This document shows positions 8,066 to 16,018 of a stretch of 64,000 bases of DNA, piece after piece. The notes below the pieces were generated by a model. It worked only from the letters and a program-made list of their open reading frames with translations, was not told the DNA's origin and made no database searches. Position 1 is the stretch's first letter; each line of letters begins with the position of its first letter. The translations under genes were made by a program, and so were the position numbers. Origin of the DNA: Microcella sp. (GTDB lineage Bacteria; Actinomycetota; Actinomycetes; Actinomycetales; Microbacteriaceae); the NCBI RefSeq assembly GCF_025808395.1, contig NZ_CP075524.1:186001-250000 (forward strand), given 5' to 3'.

Positions 8066-8464
8066 ACGCTCGTGCTCATGGCTGACGCCTCCACTGAGCC
8101 GGTCGAGCTGATCGACATTGGCGACGAGGTGTGGGCCGCTGACCCTGAGACCGGTGAGGCGGGCGCGCATGCGGTGACGGCCCTGATTGAGGGTTCGGGT
8201 GTGAAAGACCTGGTCACGGTCTCGACTCGGTCGGGGTCGGTGGTGGCGACGGCGGGGCATCCGTTCTGGAGTGTGTCGGAAGCTGCATGGGTTGACGCTG
8301 GCGATCTCGCGGTTGGGGATGCTGTGCTCGAGGCCGACGGCACTACGGGTGTGGTGATTGCGGTCTCGGAGGTGCGTCGTCAGGCGACGGTGCACAACCT
8401 GACGGTCGCGGATCTGCACACGTATTTCGTGGTGGTGGGGGATGCGCCTACGCTGGTGCACAAC
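8066..8464 (+). repeat. Hint-module direct repeat, copy 2
   Basis: Second copy of the 399-bp Hint unit (see 6442-6840), beginning directly at the transposase scrap and ending at the codons for the terminal VHN. After this point the two copies diverge completely into different nuclease domains. Confidence 0.85.
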
Positions 8465-8812
8465 ACGAGCTGCCCGGTGAACTTGGCTTCCCCGAGCCGC
8501 ACCCAGCACATTTTGGACGGTGATCCCCGACCAGGAGGTGGCCTCGCAGGCGGTCACCGCGCTGGCACTGGAGCAGGCAAGAGTGAGTTCCCCGCGGCAT
8601 GGTCAGACGACATGATCATGCACAACATCTCAGACGTTGCCACGGATCCGACGCTGAACTGGGTGCAACAAACCGGGCGGCTCGGGAGCGAGTTCACTCG
8701 CAATGGCGACCCAGTTCGTTTCGCAGTAGACGGAATGCGCGGGGGTGTGATGATTCGAGTAGTTATTGAGCCGCGCGGGGTCGGAATTGTGACCGCATTC
8801 CCGATCGGATGA
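8072..8812 (+). CDS. Orphan polymorphic-toxin tip: Hint domain plus bacterial EndoU nuclease
   Basis: Residues 1-131 are Hint (LMADASTEPVELIDIGDE, TAGHPFWS, terminal VHN), again lacking the N-terminal Cys block. Residues 132-246 match bacterial EndoU ribonuclease: QHILDGDPRPGGGLAGGH with the active-site His, GAGKSEFPAAWSDD, ISDVATDP, and the C-terminal IVTAFPIG. The assigned GTG at 8072 is only the first possible start; no ribosome binding site is evident and the 5' end has been replaced by transposase DNA. It probably cannot act as a delivered toxin but keeps an intact-looking nuclease domain. It is coupled to a MafI-like gene. Confidence 0.8.
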   Translation: MLMADASTEPVELIDIGDEVWAADPETGEAGAHAVTALIEGSGVKDLVTVSTRSGSVVATAGHPFWSVSEAAWVDAGDLAVGDAVLEADGTTGVVIAVSEVRRQATVHNLTVADLHTYFVVVGDAPTLVHNTSCPVNLASPSRTQHILDGDPRPGGGLAGGHRAGTGAGKSEFPAAWSDDMIMHNISDVATDPTLNWVQQTGRLGSEFTRNGDPVRFAVDGMRGGVMIRVVIEPRGVGIVTAFPIG

Positions 8813-9093
8813 GGTTGTATCGGAGCAAGATGACCGTGAGTAGCAGTAGGCGTGATCAGTTCGAGGCCATTTTGGGCGAGATCGATGGTTTTCCAGATGC
8901 TGATCGACAAGAGGTGTTGTTGCTTGTTGAGCACAATGAGGACGAACTGGCCCTCGAACTGCTGGCGACACAGGTTTATGAGTTTGAGTTGTCGATGGGT
9001 CAGCCCGCTTTCGCGAAACTTGAGAACCTCGCAAAGTCCTTGGCGGTCAGTGATCGCCTTCTCCAACTGATTCGAGAAGAACTCGTGGTCTAG
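8809..9093 (+). CDS. MafI-like immunity protein for the EndoU toxin
   Basis: A 94-residue acidic helical protein overlapping the EndoU stop by 4 nt (ATGA). The core FPDADRQEVLLLVEHNEDELALELLATQVYEFEL resembles the MafI immunity family, which in Neisseria pairs with EndoU-tipped MafB toxins. An alternative start is ATG 8830 (MTVSSSRRDQ). The pairing of an EndoU tip with a MafI-type neighbour supports both calls. Confidence 0.72.
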   Translation: MRLYRSKMTVSSSRRDQFEAILGEIDGFPDADRQEVLLLVEHNEDELALELLATQVYEFELSMGQPAFAKLENLAKSLAVSDRLLQLIREELVV

Positions 9094-9145
9094 CCTTGCT
9101 TGGCGTGCTGAGGCCGCCGACTCACTGGAGGGATGCAGGGCAGTC

Positions 9146-9325
9146 ATGACTCTTCTCAGCGCTAACTTCTTCCTCAGCTCGGTGGAGAGCAAAGCGTTCA
9201 GCGACGTTCGAGACTGCCGGATCGCTGGTGAAGTGATTGAGGCTCTATATCCCCGAGAGGATGAGAGTCTTGACGATGCATCGTCGGAGGGAACTGAAGG
9301 GGTGGGTCGTTCGGTTCGTTCTTGA
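9146..9325 (+). CDS. Possible 59-residue island ORF
   Basis: An ATG frame of 59 codons (MTLLSANFFLSSVESKAFSD at the start, acidic tail EDESLDDASSEGTEG). I do not recognise it. Codon use and base composition resemble the toxin island. It could be a remnant of another immunity gene. Apart from it, I see nothing in 9094-9388. Confidence 0.25.
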   Translation: MTLLSANFFLSSVESKAFSDVRDCRIAGEVIEALYPREDESLDDASSEGTEGVGRSVRS

Positions 9326-9388
9326 TGCCGACGGTGAGTGAAACGCCACTGGCACAACGGAGCGCCGCGGTAGCTGATGCGCTGTGAC

Positions 9389-10408
9389 CTATTCGTCGCG
9401 CTGAACGTCACGTTCGACGCGCTCGCTCGCCTCAGCGTCGGGCTCGTGCGGCTCGGGGTCGGCGACGATCTCGGGCGAGAGCATCCGTCGCTTCAGCAGC
9501 ACCGCTTCGAGGGCCATGATGCCCAGCACGAAGCCGGCTCCGATGATCATGAGCACGAGTGCGAGGCCCCAGTCGTCACCGGGCTGCTGCAGCCCGCCCT
9601 CGTCGTCGAGCCAGGGCCACAGGGCGCGCAGCGAGCCGAGCATGAGCCCGGTCATGATGACGAGGGTGATGCGGCGTCGGTGCTTGAGCAGCCACTGCAG
9701 GCCTGAGACGAACAGCCCGAGGCCGACGATCGCGCCGAGTACGAACACGCCGAGGTAGGCGAAATCGCGGTTGTTGACGGCCGCGAGTGTGGGGGCATAC
9801 ATGCCGACGGTCAGCAGCAGGTACGAGCCTGAGACTCCCGGCAGCACGAGCGCGCACACTGCGAAGGCGGCGGCGATGGCCACGATGATGAGGCTCGGGT
9901 CTGCGTCGCCAGCGCGGGGCAAGCCAGTGAGCACGAAGGTGAGCGCGGCGGCGAGCAGGCCGACGACCACTTCGGGGGCGGTCCACCGCCCGCCGACCAT
10001 GCGTGCGGGAACGATGAGCGAGGCGGCGATGAGGCCTGCGAACACGGCGCGAGTGCCGGTCGGGTAGGCCTCGAGCAGCGGAGCAAGCAAGGCGGCACCG
10101 ACGACGATGGCGGCGAGCATCCCGATGCCGATCGGAAGCACGACGCTCCACCGCACCGAACGGAAGTGGGCGGATGCTCGCGAGAAGCCGCGACCGCGCA
10201 CGCCGTCGCCGATCGCGCGCGCGACGCCGCGCGCGAGGTGACCGGCACCGTCGATCAGCGAGTCGTAGACGCCGACGATGAGCGCGATCGTGCCCCCGCT
10301 CACGCCGGGAACGATCTCGGCGAAGCCGATGAGTGCACCGCGCACGGCGTCGGCCACGGTGCGAACCACCGGGTGAGCCTGACGAGCTGCAGGGGTGCGA
10401 GCAGTCAC
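9389..10408 (-). CDS. DUF368 membrane protein, PopT-type undecaprenyl-phosphate translocase
   Basis: A 339-residue polytopic protein of the DUF368 family. The signature GFAEIVPGVSGGTIALIVGVYD (residues 28-49) recurs in a second half as CALVLPGVSGSYLLLTVGMY, giving the expected inverted-repeat fold with about 8-9 membrane segments. DUF368 proteins (PopT) have been shown to return undecaprenyl phosphate to the cytoplasmic face for reuse in wall synthesis. The C-terminal tail is charged (EPHEPDAEASERVERD). The GTG start overlaps the DedA gene stop by 4 nt (10405-10408), so it is coupled to the other known class of C55-P translocase. Confidence 0.9.
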   Translation of the reverse strand: MTARTPAARQAHPVVRTVADAVRGALIGFAEIVPGVSGGTIALIVGVYDSLIDGAGHLARGVARAIGDGVRGRGFSRASAHFRSVRWSVVLPIGIGMLAAIVVGAALLAPLLEAYPTGTRAVFAGLIAASLIVPARMVGGRWTAPEVVVGLLAAALTFVLTGLPRAGDADPSLIIVAIAAAFAVCALVLPGVSGSYLLLTVGMYAPTLAAVNNRDFAYLGVFVLGAIVGLGLFVSGLQWLLKHRRRITLVIMTGLMLGSLRALWPWLDDEGGLQQPGDDWGLALVLMIIGAGFVLGIMALEAVLLKRRMLSPEIVADPEPHEPDAEASERVERDVQRDE

Positions 10409-11202
10409 CGAGTGCTCGGGTCTTTCTCGTGCTTGCCGTCGTGCGGGCCGATGCCGTACGTGCGCTCATGGCGCTCGGCTTCGTGCTTGCCGTCGTGCTC
10501 GGGCTCGTCGACCCAGATCTCGACTTCTGGCACCGGTTCGCCGGCCTCAGCGGCTTTGCGCTCTTTGCGCTTCTCCCACTGCTCGTGGCCGAGGTGCCAG
10601 GCGATGCCCGTGAGGGCCATGCCGATGACGACCATGAAGACGACCTCGATGTACTCGGTCACGACTTCGGCGACACCCGGAATGTGTGCAGCCCACCAGC
10701 CGATGAGCGGCAGACCGACGCCCCACAGCAGGGCGCCGAGCACGTTGAAGAACAAGAACTTCTTGTAGGGCATCTTGCCGACACCCGCGGCGACGGGGGC
10801 GATCGTGCGAACGACGCCGATGAAGCGGGCAATCGTGACCGCCCAACCACCGTAGCGCGCGAAGAAGCGCTCGGTGCGGGCGACGCTCTTCTTGCTGAAG
10901 AATCCGGCCGATTTTCGCTCGAAGATGGGTGGCCCGGCCTTGTAGCCGATGTAGTAGCCGAGCTGATCGCCGAGCACAGCGGCGATGAAGATGCACAGCA
11001 CGACGAGCCAGATCGGCTGCGGAATCACTCCGGTGAACGTGAGAATGCCGGTGATGAGCAGCAGCGTGTCACCCGGCAGCAGAAAGCCGATGAGCAGACC
11101 GGTCTCGACGAAGACGATGACGCAGACGAGCACGAGCGCCCAATTGCCCGCGCCGACGATGAGGCCTTCGACGTCGAACAGGCCGATGTCCATGGGCAAC
11201 AT
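10405..11202 (-). CDS. DedA-family membrane protein, UptA-type undecaprenyl-phosphate translocase
   Basis: A 265-residue DedA/SNARE-associated (VTT) protein. It has the family features FVETGLLIGFLLPGDTLLL (residues 31-49), GDQLGYYIGYKAG, FFARYGGWAVTIARFIGVVRTIAPVAAG and MPYKKFLFFNVLGALLWG. DedA proteins such as UptA carry undecaprenyl phosphate across the membrane; others handle phospholipids. The tail after residue 215 is hydrophilic and His/Glu-rich (PEHDGKHEAERHERTYG), longer than in most family members. A second ATG (11193) is possible. It is the first gene of a two-gene unit with the DUF368 gene. Confidence 0.9.
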   Translation of the reverse strand: MLPMDIGLFDVEGLIVGAGNWALVLVCVIVFVETGLLIGFLLPGDTLLLITGILTFTGVIPQPIWLVVLCIFIAAVLGDQLGYYIGYKAGPPIFERKSAGFFSKKSVARTERFFARYGGWAVTIARFIGVVRTIAPVAAGVGKMPYKKFLFFNVLGALLWGVGLPLIGWWAAHIPGVAEVVTEYIEVVFMVVIGMALTGIAWHLGHEQWEKRKERKAAEAGEPVPEVEIWVDEPEHDGKHEAERHERTYGIGPHDGKHEKDPSTR

Positions 11203-11306
11203 GGGCGGCCTCCGCTGGTCGAGGTGCGAGCCGGTTCGCGCGCACAGGGTTGCGCCAAGATTACCTGTCTCGCACGGTGCTCTGCGCCTCGCCTACGCTG
11301 AGAGCA

Positions 11307-12863
11307 ATGCTGAGTCTGCTGGCGCTGCTTCCCGTGATTCTCGTGCTCGTGCTCATGACGGTCGCGGGGTGGTCGGCCGCGCGTGCGGGGCTCGTGACCG
11401 CGGTCTTCACCGTCGCCCTCGCCATCATCGCGTTCGGCTTCGGTGGCGACGGCCGGTTCAGCGTCGTCGAGGGCATCGCGGGTGTGCTCGCCGAAGCGGG
11501 CTTCATCGCGCTGACGGTGGTGGGCATCATCGGCCCGGCGCTGGGCATCCATTATCTGCAGCGCAGCACGGGGGCCGCCGCCCGCTTGCGCCAGGCGCTC
11601 GCCCTGCTGCACCCCGACCCGCGGCTCGGCGCGATTCTGGTCGCCTGGTTCTTCGCACTCTTTCTCGAGGGCGCCGCGGGATTCGGCACGCCGGTCGCCC
11701 TCGCCGCACCGTTCTTGGTCGCCGCCGGCATGCCGGCGCTCGCCGCCGTCTCGGCTGCACTCGTCGGGCATGCAGCGGGTGTCGCGTTTGGCGCGATCGG
11801 CACCCCCGTGCTCGCCCAGAGCAACCTCGTCGATTTCACGCCCGCCGAGCTCGCGCAGGCGACGGTCGTCTTTCCGCTGTCGCTCGGCGTCATCCTGACC
11901 GCCGTCATGGTCGTCATCATCGGCAAGGCCTACGGCCACTTCAGAGGGCTGTGGCGGTGGGGACTCTTCGCCGCCGTGTGCTTCTTCGTGCCGTTCGGCC
12001 TCATCGCGTGGTTCATCGGCCCCGAGCTGCCGACGCTCGGCGGGGCGCTCATCGGCGTGCTGCTGTTCTCGTTCGTGCTCGTGCGGCATCGTCGGCAGAT
12101 TCACGCGAAGGGCGGGCCGGGTGGCGATGACACGGTGGTCGTCACGCACCCGCATCCGGATGCTCGCGACGTCGCCGCGGCAGACCTCTCAGTGCTGCGT
12201 GCCGCTGCGCCCTACCTCGTGCTCGTGCTCATCGTGCTGCTGACGCGACTCGTGCCGCCGCTGCGCGAAGCCCTGCAGAGCGTCGAGATCGCGTGGCAAC
12301 TGCCGGCGGGTTTCTCGGGCTCGGTGCAGCCGTTCTATCACCCGACGATGCTGCTCACCGTGTCGTTTCTCGTGGGAGCCCTCATCCAGCGCGCGTCGTG
12401 GCGCCGCGTGCGTATCGCCTTCGTCACGGCAACCCTGCAGCTCGGGCCCGTCATCGTGGCGCTCATCGCCATGATCACGATCGCGCGCACGATGTCGTCG
12501 TCGGGCATGACCGCCGAGCTTGCGCTCGCCGCCGCCTCGATCGGGCTCGCCTGGCCGCTGCTCACCGTGCTCGTCGGGGCATTCGGCACCTTCATCACGG
12601 GCTCCGCCACCGCGTCGAACCTGCTGTTCACCGACCTGCAAGCATCGACGGCACGGGCTCTCGCGCTGCCCGAGTTGCCGCTGCTCGGCGCGCAGACCTT
12701 CGGTGCGGCGGTGGGCAACATCATCGCCCCGCACAACATCGTCGCCGCCGTCGCGACCGTGAGTCTCACGGGGCAGGAGGGCCGCGTGCTGCGCAGCACC
12801 GTGCCCACCGCCCTCGTCGTCATCGTGCTCGGGGGAGTGCTCGCGCTGCTGCTCGTGCTGTAG
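11307..12863 (+). CDS. L-lactate permease (LctP family)
   Basis: A 518-residue polytopic transporter of the LctP family, importing L-lactate or glycolate by proton symport. Landmarks are FLEGAAGFGTPVALAAPFLV, GHAAGVAFGAIGTPV, the second-half repeat LVGAFGTFITGSATASNLLF and GNIIAPHNIVAA near the C terminus. The ATG at 11307 lies 7 nt below TACGCT, so the transcript is probably leaderless; the frame open from 11250 is not used. It diverges from the DedA gene. No lactate dehydrogenase genes are adjacent. Confidence 0.92.
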   Translation: MLSLLALLPVILVLVLMTVAGWSAARAGLVTAVFTVALAIIAFGFGGDGRFSVVEGIAGVLAEAGFIALTVVGIIGPALGIHYLQRSTGAAARLRQALALLHPDPRLGAILVAWFFALFLEGAAGFGTPVALAAPFLVAAGMPALAAVSAALVGHAAGVAFGAIGTPVLAQSNLVDFTPAELAQATVVFPLSLGVILTAVMVVIIGKAYGHFRGLWRWGLFAAVCFFVPFGLIAWFIGPELPTLGGALIGVLLFSFVLVRHRRQIHAKGGPGGDDTVVVTHPHPDARDVAAADLSVLRAAAPYLVLVLIVLLTRLVPPLREALQSVEIAWQLPAGFSGSVQPFYHPTMLLTVSFLVGALIQRASWRRVRIAFVTATLQLGPVIVALIAMITIARTMSSSGMTAELALAAASIGLAWPLLTVLVGAFGTFITGSATASNLLFTDLQASTARALALPELPLLGAQTFGAAVGNIIAPHNIVAAVATVSLTGQEGRVLRSTVPTALVVIVLGGVLALLLVL

Positions 12864-12947
12864 GGTTCGCCGACGGGTCCAGACTTGCCGCAAACTGTGC
12901 TGAAGTGACGCGAGAACGCCCATGTGCGCCAGATCTGCCCCTGCTTG

Positions 12948-13029
12948 TGCGGAAGGAGAGACTTGAACTCTCACGCCCGAAGGCACAGGAACCTAAATCC
13001 TGCGTGTCTGCCAATTTCACCACTCCCGC
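12948..13029 (-). tRNA. tRNA-Leu (anticodon UAG)
   Basis: Reading the minus strand, the 5' strand GCGGGAG pairs with CTTCCGC before the A discriminator. An AAATTGGCAGAC D-arm, the anticodon stem-loop CAGGATTTAGGTTCCTG (UAG), a long variable arm (GCCTTCGGGCG) and the T-arm GAGTTCAAGTCTC follow. The long variable arm is expected of a leucine tRNA. CCA is not encoded. Confidence 0.95.
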
Positions 13030-13036
13030 TGGTGCT

Positions 13037-13051
13037 GCCAGTTTAACTGGC
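13037..13051 (-). promoter_or_regulatory. Inverted repeat and probable -10 of the tRNA-Leu gene
   Basis: GCCAGTT (13037-13043) and AACTGGC (13045-13051) form a 7-bp inverted repeat. Read on the minus strand it contains TTAAAC, 12 nt above the mature tRNA 5' end, a sensible -10 position. It could equally terminate the ABC ATPase mRNA, which ends at 13080 on the same strand. Confidence 0.4.
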
Positions 13052-13079
13052 GGTGCCGTGCAGTTCGGCGCGCGCAGTC

Positions 13080-13838
13080 TTAGTCGAGCCCGTTGATGGT
13101 GTGCAAGACGTCTGACGGTGACGCCGTGGAGGTGTCGTGCACACCGGCGACCCGACCCTGGCGGAACACGATGATGCGATTCGCGACAGCGAAGGTGTGG
13201 TCGAGGTTGTGGCTCACGATGATCTGCGTGATTCCTCGGCTCGCCAAGTCGGTGATGAGGTTCTGCACCTTCTGGGCTTCACGAAGGCCGAGCGCGGCCA
13301 TCGGCTCATCCATGATCAGAATCGAGCAGCCAAAGTGCACTGCTCGGGCGATCGCAATCGCTTGACGCTGACCGCCGGAGAGGTGACGCACCTCGGCGGC
13401 GACAGAAGGGATATCGACCCCGAGGGCGGTCAGTGACTCGAGCGCTTCCTCTCGCATCCGTTTGATGGCCAGCCGTCTGAACGGGCCCCAGCCGGTGGTG
13501 AGCTCTCTACCCAAGAAGAGATTCGCGGCAATGTCGCGATGGTCGGCGAGCGAGAGATCTTGATGCACTGTCTCGATGCCTGCATCGCGAGCGTCTGAAG
13601 GGCTGCGAAAGACCTGCGCGTGTCCGTTCACCTCGAGAATGCCTGAGTCTGCGGGGTGCACTCCGCTCAGAATCTTCATGAGCGTCGACTTGCCCGCACC
13701 GTTGTCACCCATGACTGCCGTCACCGAGCCGGTCGGAAACTGCACGTCGACATTGTTGAGGGCAGCGACTCCGCCGAACACCTTCGTCAGGCCGCGGCCT
13801 TCGAGGGCGATCATCTGCTGCGTTGCAGTGGTGCTCAT
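13080..13838 (-). CDS. Sugar ABC transporter ATPase, single-domain (FrcA/RbsA type)
   Basis: A 252-residue ATPase with Walker A GDNGAGKST (about residues 42-50), Q-loop VHQDLSL, signature LSGGQRQA, Walker B ILIMDEP and H-loop IIVSHNLD. It resembles one half of RbsA/XylG proteins, i.e. the short FrcA class that works as a homodimer. It is transcribed away from the rest of the transport locus, 93 nt from the SorC-type regulator, with AGGAG before its ATG. The lipoprotein at 14981 and permease at 18136 are the only partners in sight, so the importer genes are split around the regulator. Confidence 0.92.
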   Translation of the reverse strand: MSTTATQQMIALEGRGLTKVFGGVAALNNVDVQFPTGSVTAVMGDNGAGKSTLMKILSGVHPADSGILEVNGHAQVFRSPSDARDAGIETVHQDLSLADHRDIAANLFLGRELTTGWGPFRRLAIKRMREEALESLTALGVDIPSVAAEVRHLSGGQRQAIAIARAVHFGCSILIMDEPMAALGLREAQKVQNLITDLASRGITQIIVSHNLDHTFAVANRIIVFRQGRVAGVHDTSTASPSDVLHTINGLD

Positions 13839-13931
13839 GGGGCTCCTCGGGGTCTAGTCGCAACCGCAATGGTGACGGGTTCGTCTCGCGACGCTTGTCA
13901 CGGTAGCGATAACTGTGCTTACATTCAAGAC
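13839..13931. promoter_or_regulatory. Divergent control region between sugar ATPase and SorC-type regulator
   Basis: Towards the regulator, TACATT (13920-13925) is 6 nt above the ATG, with TTGTCA (13895-13900) 19 nt further up. GTGAC (13872-13876) and GTCAC (13897-13901) are inverted half-sites. Just inside the regulator gene GCACG-AA-CGTGC forms another small palindrome. Coordinated control of both directions by the regulator is likely but not shown. Confidence 0.5.
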
Positions 13932-14930
13932 ATGACGCACGAACGTGCATACACAGATGACCAAGGTGTGAGCCCCGAGCTGCTCGCCGAGGTCGCTCGC
14001 ATGTACTACGAGCAGTACCTGACGCAGGCCGAGATCGCGCGTCAGATCGGTATCTCGCGCTCGCAGATCTCGCGGTATCTCAAGGCCGCGCACGAAGAGG
14101 GCATCGTGCAGATCTCCATCGCCCTCCCCTCGTCGTCCGACCCGCAACTGGAGTCTGAGCTCAAGTCGCGATTCAAGTCGCTTGTCGGCGTGACGGTCGT
14201 GCCTTCCAGTGCTGCGTCGACCAGCACGACGATCTTGGGCCGAGTAGCAGCAGCGGGCGCTGAAGAGATCGCCTCGCTCGTGAGGCCAGGAGACACTGTC
14301 TCGGTCGGTGCCGGCCGCACGCTGGCTCAACTCATCTCGTCACTGCCTCAACGTCGCCACGACGGTGTCGTCGTGGTTCAGGCGATGGGGAATGTCGGTC
14401 ATGAGGGTCACGAGATCGACTACAACGCCATCGCCCACGGCGTGGCGTCGGCATTCGGTGGGCGTGCATTCCAGATCAACGCGCCGGCCATTCTCGCCCA
14501 GGGCTATCTCGCGGCCGACATGGAGCGACTTCACTCATCGATTGGGGGCGCGGTCGAACGCGCACGCCGCGCCGATGTCTTCATGATCGGTCTGGGAACG
14601 GTGGCGACCGACACTCTCTTCCTCTCCACCGGCTTGCTGACGGCGGCCGAGCTGGAAGAAGTGGCCGAACAAGACCCGGCGGGAGACATCTGCGGTCGCT
14701 TCTACGACCTCAAAGGAAAAGCGCTGCCTACGCCCTTCGACGATCGCATCGTCGGCATCAGGCTCGAAGACCTGAAGCGCGCCCGAGCAGTGCTCGCGGT
14801 GGCGGCCGGTCAGGAGAAGGCACGCGCACTCGCGGGCGCGCTCCGCGGCGGACTCGTGACGCACGCCGTCGTTGACGATCGCCTCGCCCATGAGCTGCTT
14901 TCGATCACCCCCCGTCGCCGCGCGACGTGA
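13932..14930 (+). CDS. SorC/DeoR-type sugar-responsive transcriptional regulator
   Basis: 332 residues: an N-terminal HTH (YYEQYLTQAEIARQIGISRSQISRYL) and a SorC sugar-phosphate-binding domain from about residue 75 (VRPGDTVSVGAGRTLAQLI, then GYLAADMERLHSSI, FMIGLGTVATDT and GDICGRFYD). Such domains sense phosphorylated sugars, which fits the PfkB kinase encoded downstream. The frame is open from 13656, but the ATG at 13932 is placed by the -10 box 6 nt above it and by the family N terminus. It probably controls both the divergent ATPase gene and the downstream operon. Confidence 0.9.
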   Translation: MTHERAYTDDQGVSPELLAEVARMYYEQYLTQAEIARQIGISRSQISRYLKAAHEEGIVQISIALPSSSDPQLESELKSRFKSLVGVTVVPSSAASTSTTILGRVAAAGAEEIASLVRPGDTVSVGAGRTLAQLISSLPQRRHDGVVVVQAMGNVGHEGHEIDYNAIAHGVASAFGGRAFQINAPAILAQGYLAADMERLHSSIGGAVERARRADVFMIGLGTVATDTLFLSTGLLTAAELEEVAEQDPAGDICGRFYDLKGKALPTPFDDRIVGIRLEDLKRARAVLAVAAGQEKARALAGALRGGLVTHAVVDDRLAHELLSITPRRRAT

Positions 14931-14963
14931 AAAGACTCTCCACCCGCACCAAACACCTATCTC

Positions 14964-14972
14964 AAAGAGGAG
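14964..14972 (+). promoter_or_regulatory. Strong ribosome binding site of the sugar-binding lipoprotein
   Basis: AAAGAGGAG lies 8 nt above ATG 14981. This decides the start over the out-of-frame ATG at 14976. A good Shine-Dalgarno is notable in a window where many genes are leaderless. Confidence 0.7.
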
Positions 14973-14980
14973 ACCATGCA

Positions 14981-16009
14981 ATGAGAAAACTCGCGTTCAC
15001 GGCGGTGGGGGTTGCCCTTGCCGTTGTGCTCACAGCCTGCAGTTCGACCGCGCCCGGTTCTGAAGAGCCTGCGCTCGAGCTTGGTGTTATCGACACGTCG
15101 GCCAGCATCGTCGGCGATGAGTTGCTCTTGACGAGCGAGCAAGAAGCCGAGGTGGCGGATCGCGCTGACGGACGGCTGATCGGAATCGTGTGCGCCACGA
15201 TGGCCACCGACTACCATCGCGAACTCTGCGAGTCTGCGAAGGCGCGGGCCGAGGCCCTGGGATTCACCGCCGAGATCTTCGACGCACAAGAAGACCCGAA
15301 TCGCGAACTGCAGGGAGTCGAGAGCTTCATCAGCAAGGGGGCCATCGCAATTCTGGATGACTCGCTCGGCGGCGATGCCATCACGGCGCAGATCGCCCAA
15401 GCAGTCGAGCGCGGGATCACGGTGGTGCAATTGGCCAATCGCACCTTCGCCGACTCGGGTGCCATCACGGTTGCGGTCGACAACATCACTATCGCCGAGG
15501 CTGCAGGTGCCGCAGCCGGTGAGTACGCCGCGGCCAACTACCCCGGCGCCGAAGTGTTGACCGCTCTGCTCGACTACCCAGACATCCCGGTGCTTGTCGA
15601 GCGCGCCGATGCAATCGAATCAGCGATGCTCGCAGCGCACCCGCAGACGACGATCGTCGGAAGGTTCTTGGGCGGCACGGCTGACAACGGTCAGTCGTCG
15701 ATGGAGACTGCGTTGCAGGCCTTTCCCGCGATCCAAGCCGTGGTCGGCATCAACGATGCAGGCAACCTCGGTGCCTACCAAGCGCTCATCTCCAGTGGCC
15801 GTGACCTCACCGACGTCTTCATCTTCGGAATCGACTGCGACCCCCAGGCTGTCGACCTGATCGACGACGGAACCATCTACAAGGGTTGCGTGAACACCAA
15901 CCCTGTGGCGACCGGTGAGCTCGGGGTCAACGCCTTCGCCTTGCTGCTACTCGGTGAGACCGTGCCAGCCACCATCGAGGTGCCTGTCTTCATCTACACG
16001 GGCGAGTAG
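14981..16009 (+). CDS. Sugar ABC transporter substrate-binding lipoprotein
   Basis: A 342-residue periplasmic-binding-protein type I (ribose/galactose-binding class). Signal peptide residues 1-19 end in the lipobox LTAC with lipidated Cys20. Domain pieces include ESFISKGAIAILDDSL, AVVGINDAGNLGAYQAL and FIFGIDCDPQAVDLI, the last two forming the usual ligand-cleft loops. The sugar cannot be told. It is followed 9 nt later by the 706-residue protein and then by the permease. Confidence 0.9.
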   Translation: MRKLAFTAVGVALAVVLTACSSTAPGSEEPALELGVIDTSASIVGDELLLTSEQEAEVADRADGRLIGIVCATMATDYHRELCESAKARAEALGFTAEIFDAQEDPNRELQGVESFISKGAIAILDDSLGGDAITAQIAQAVERGITVVQLANRTFADSGAITVAVDNITIAEAAGAAAGEYAAANYPGAEVLTALLDYPDIPVLVERADAIESAMLAAHPQTTIVGRFLGGTADNGQSSMETALQAFPAIQAVVGINDAGNLGAYQALISSGRDLTDVFIFGIDCDPQAVDLIDDGTIYKGCVNTNPVATGELGVNAFALLLLGETVPATIEVPVFIYTGE

Positions 16010-16018
16010 GCAGAACCC

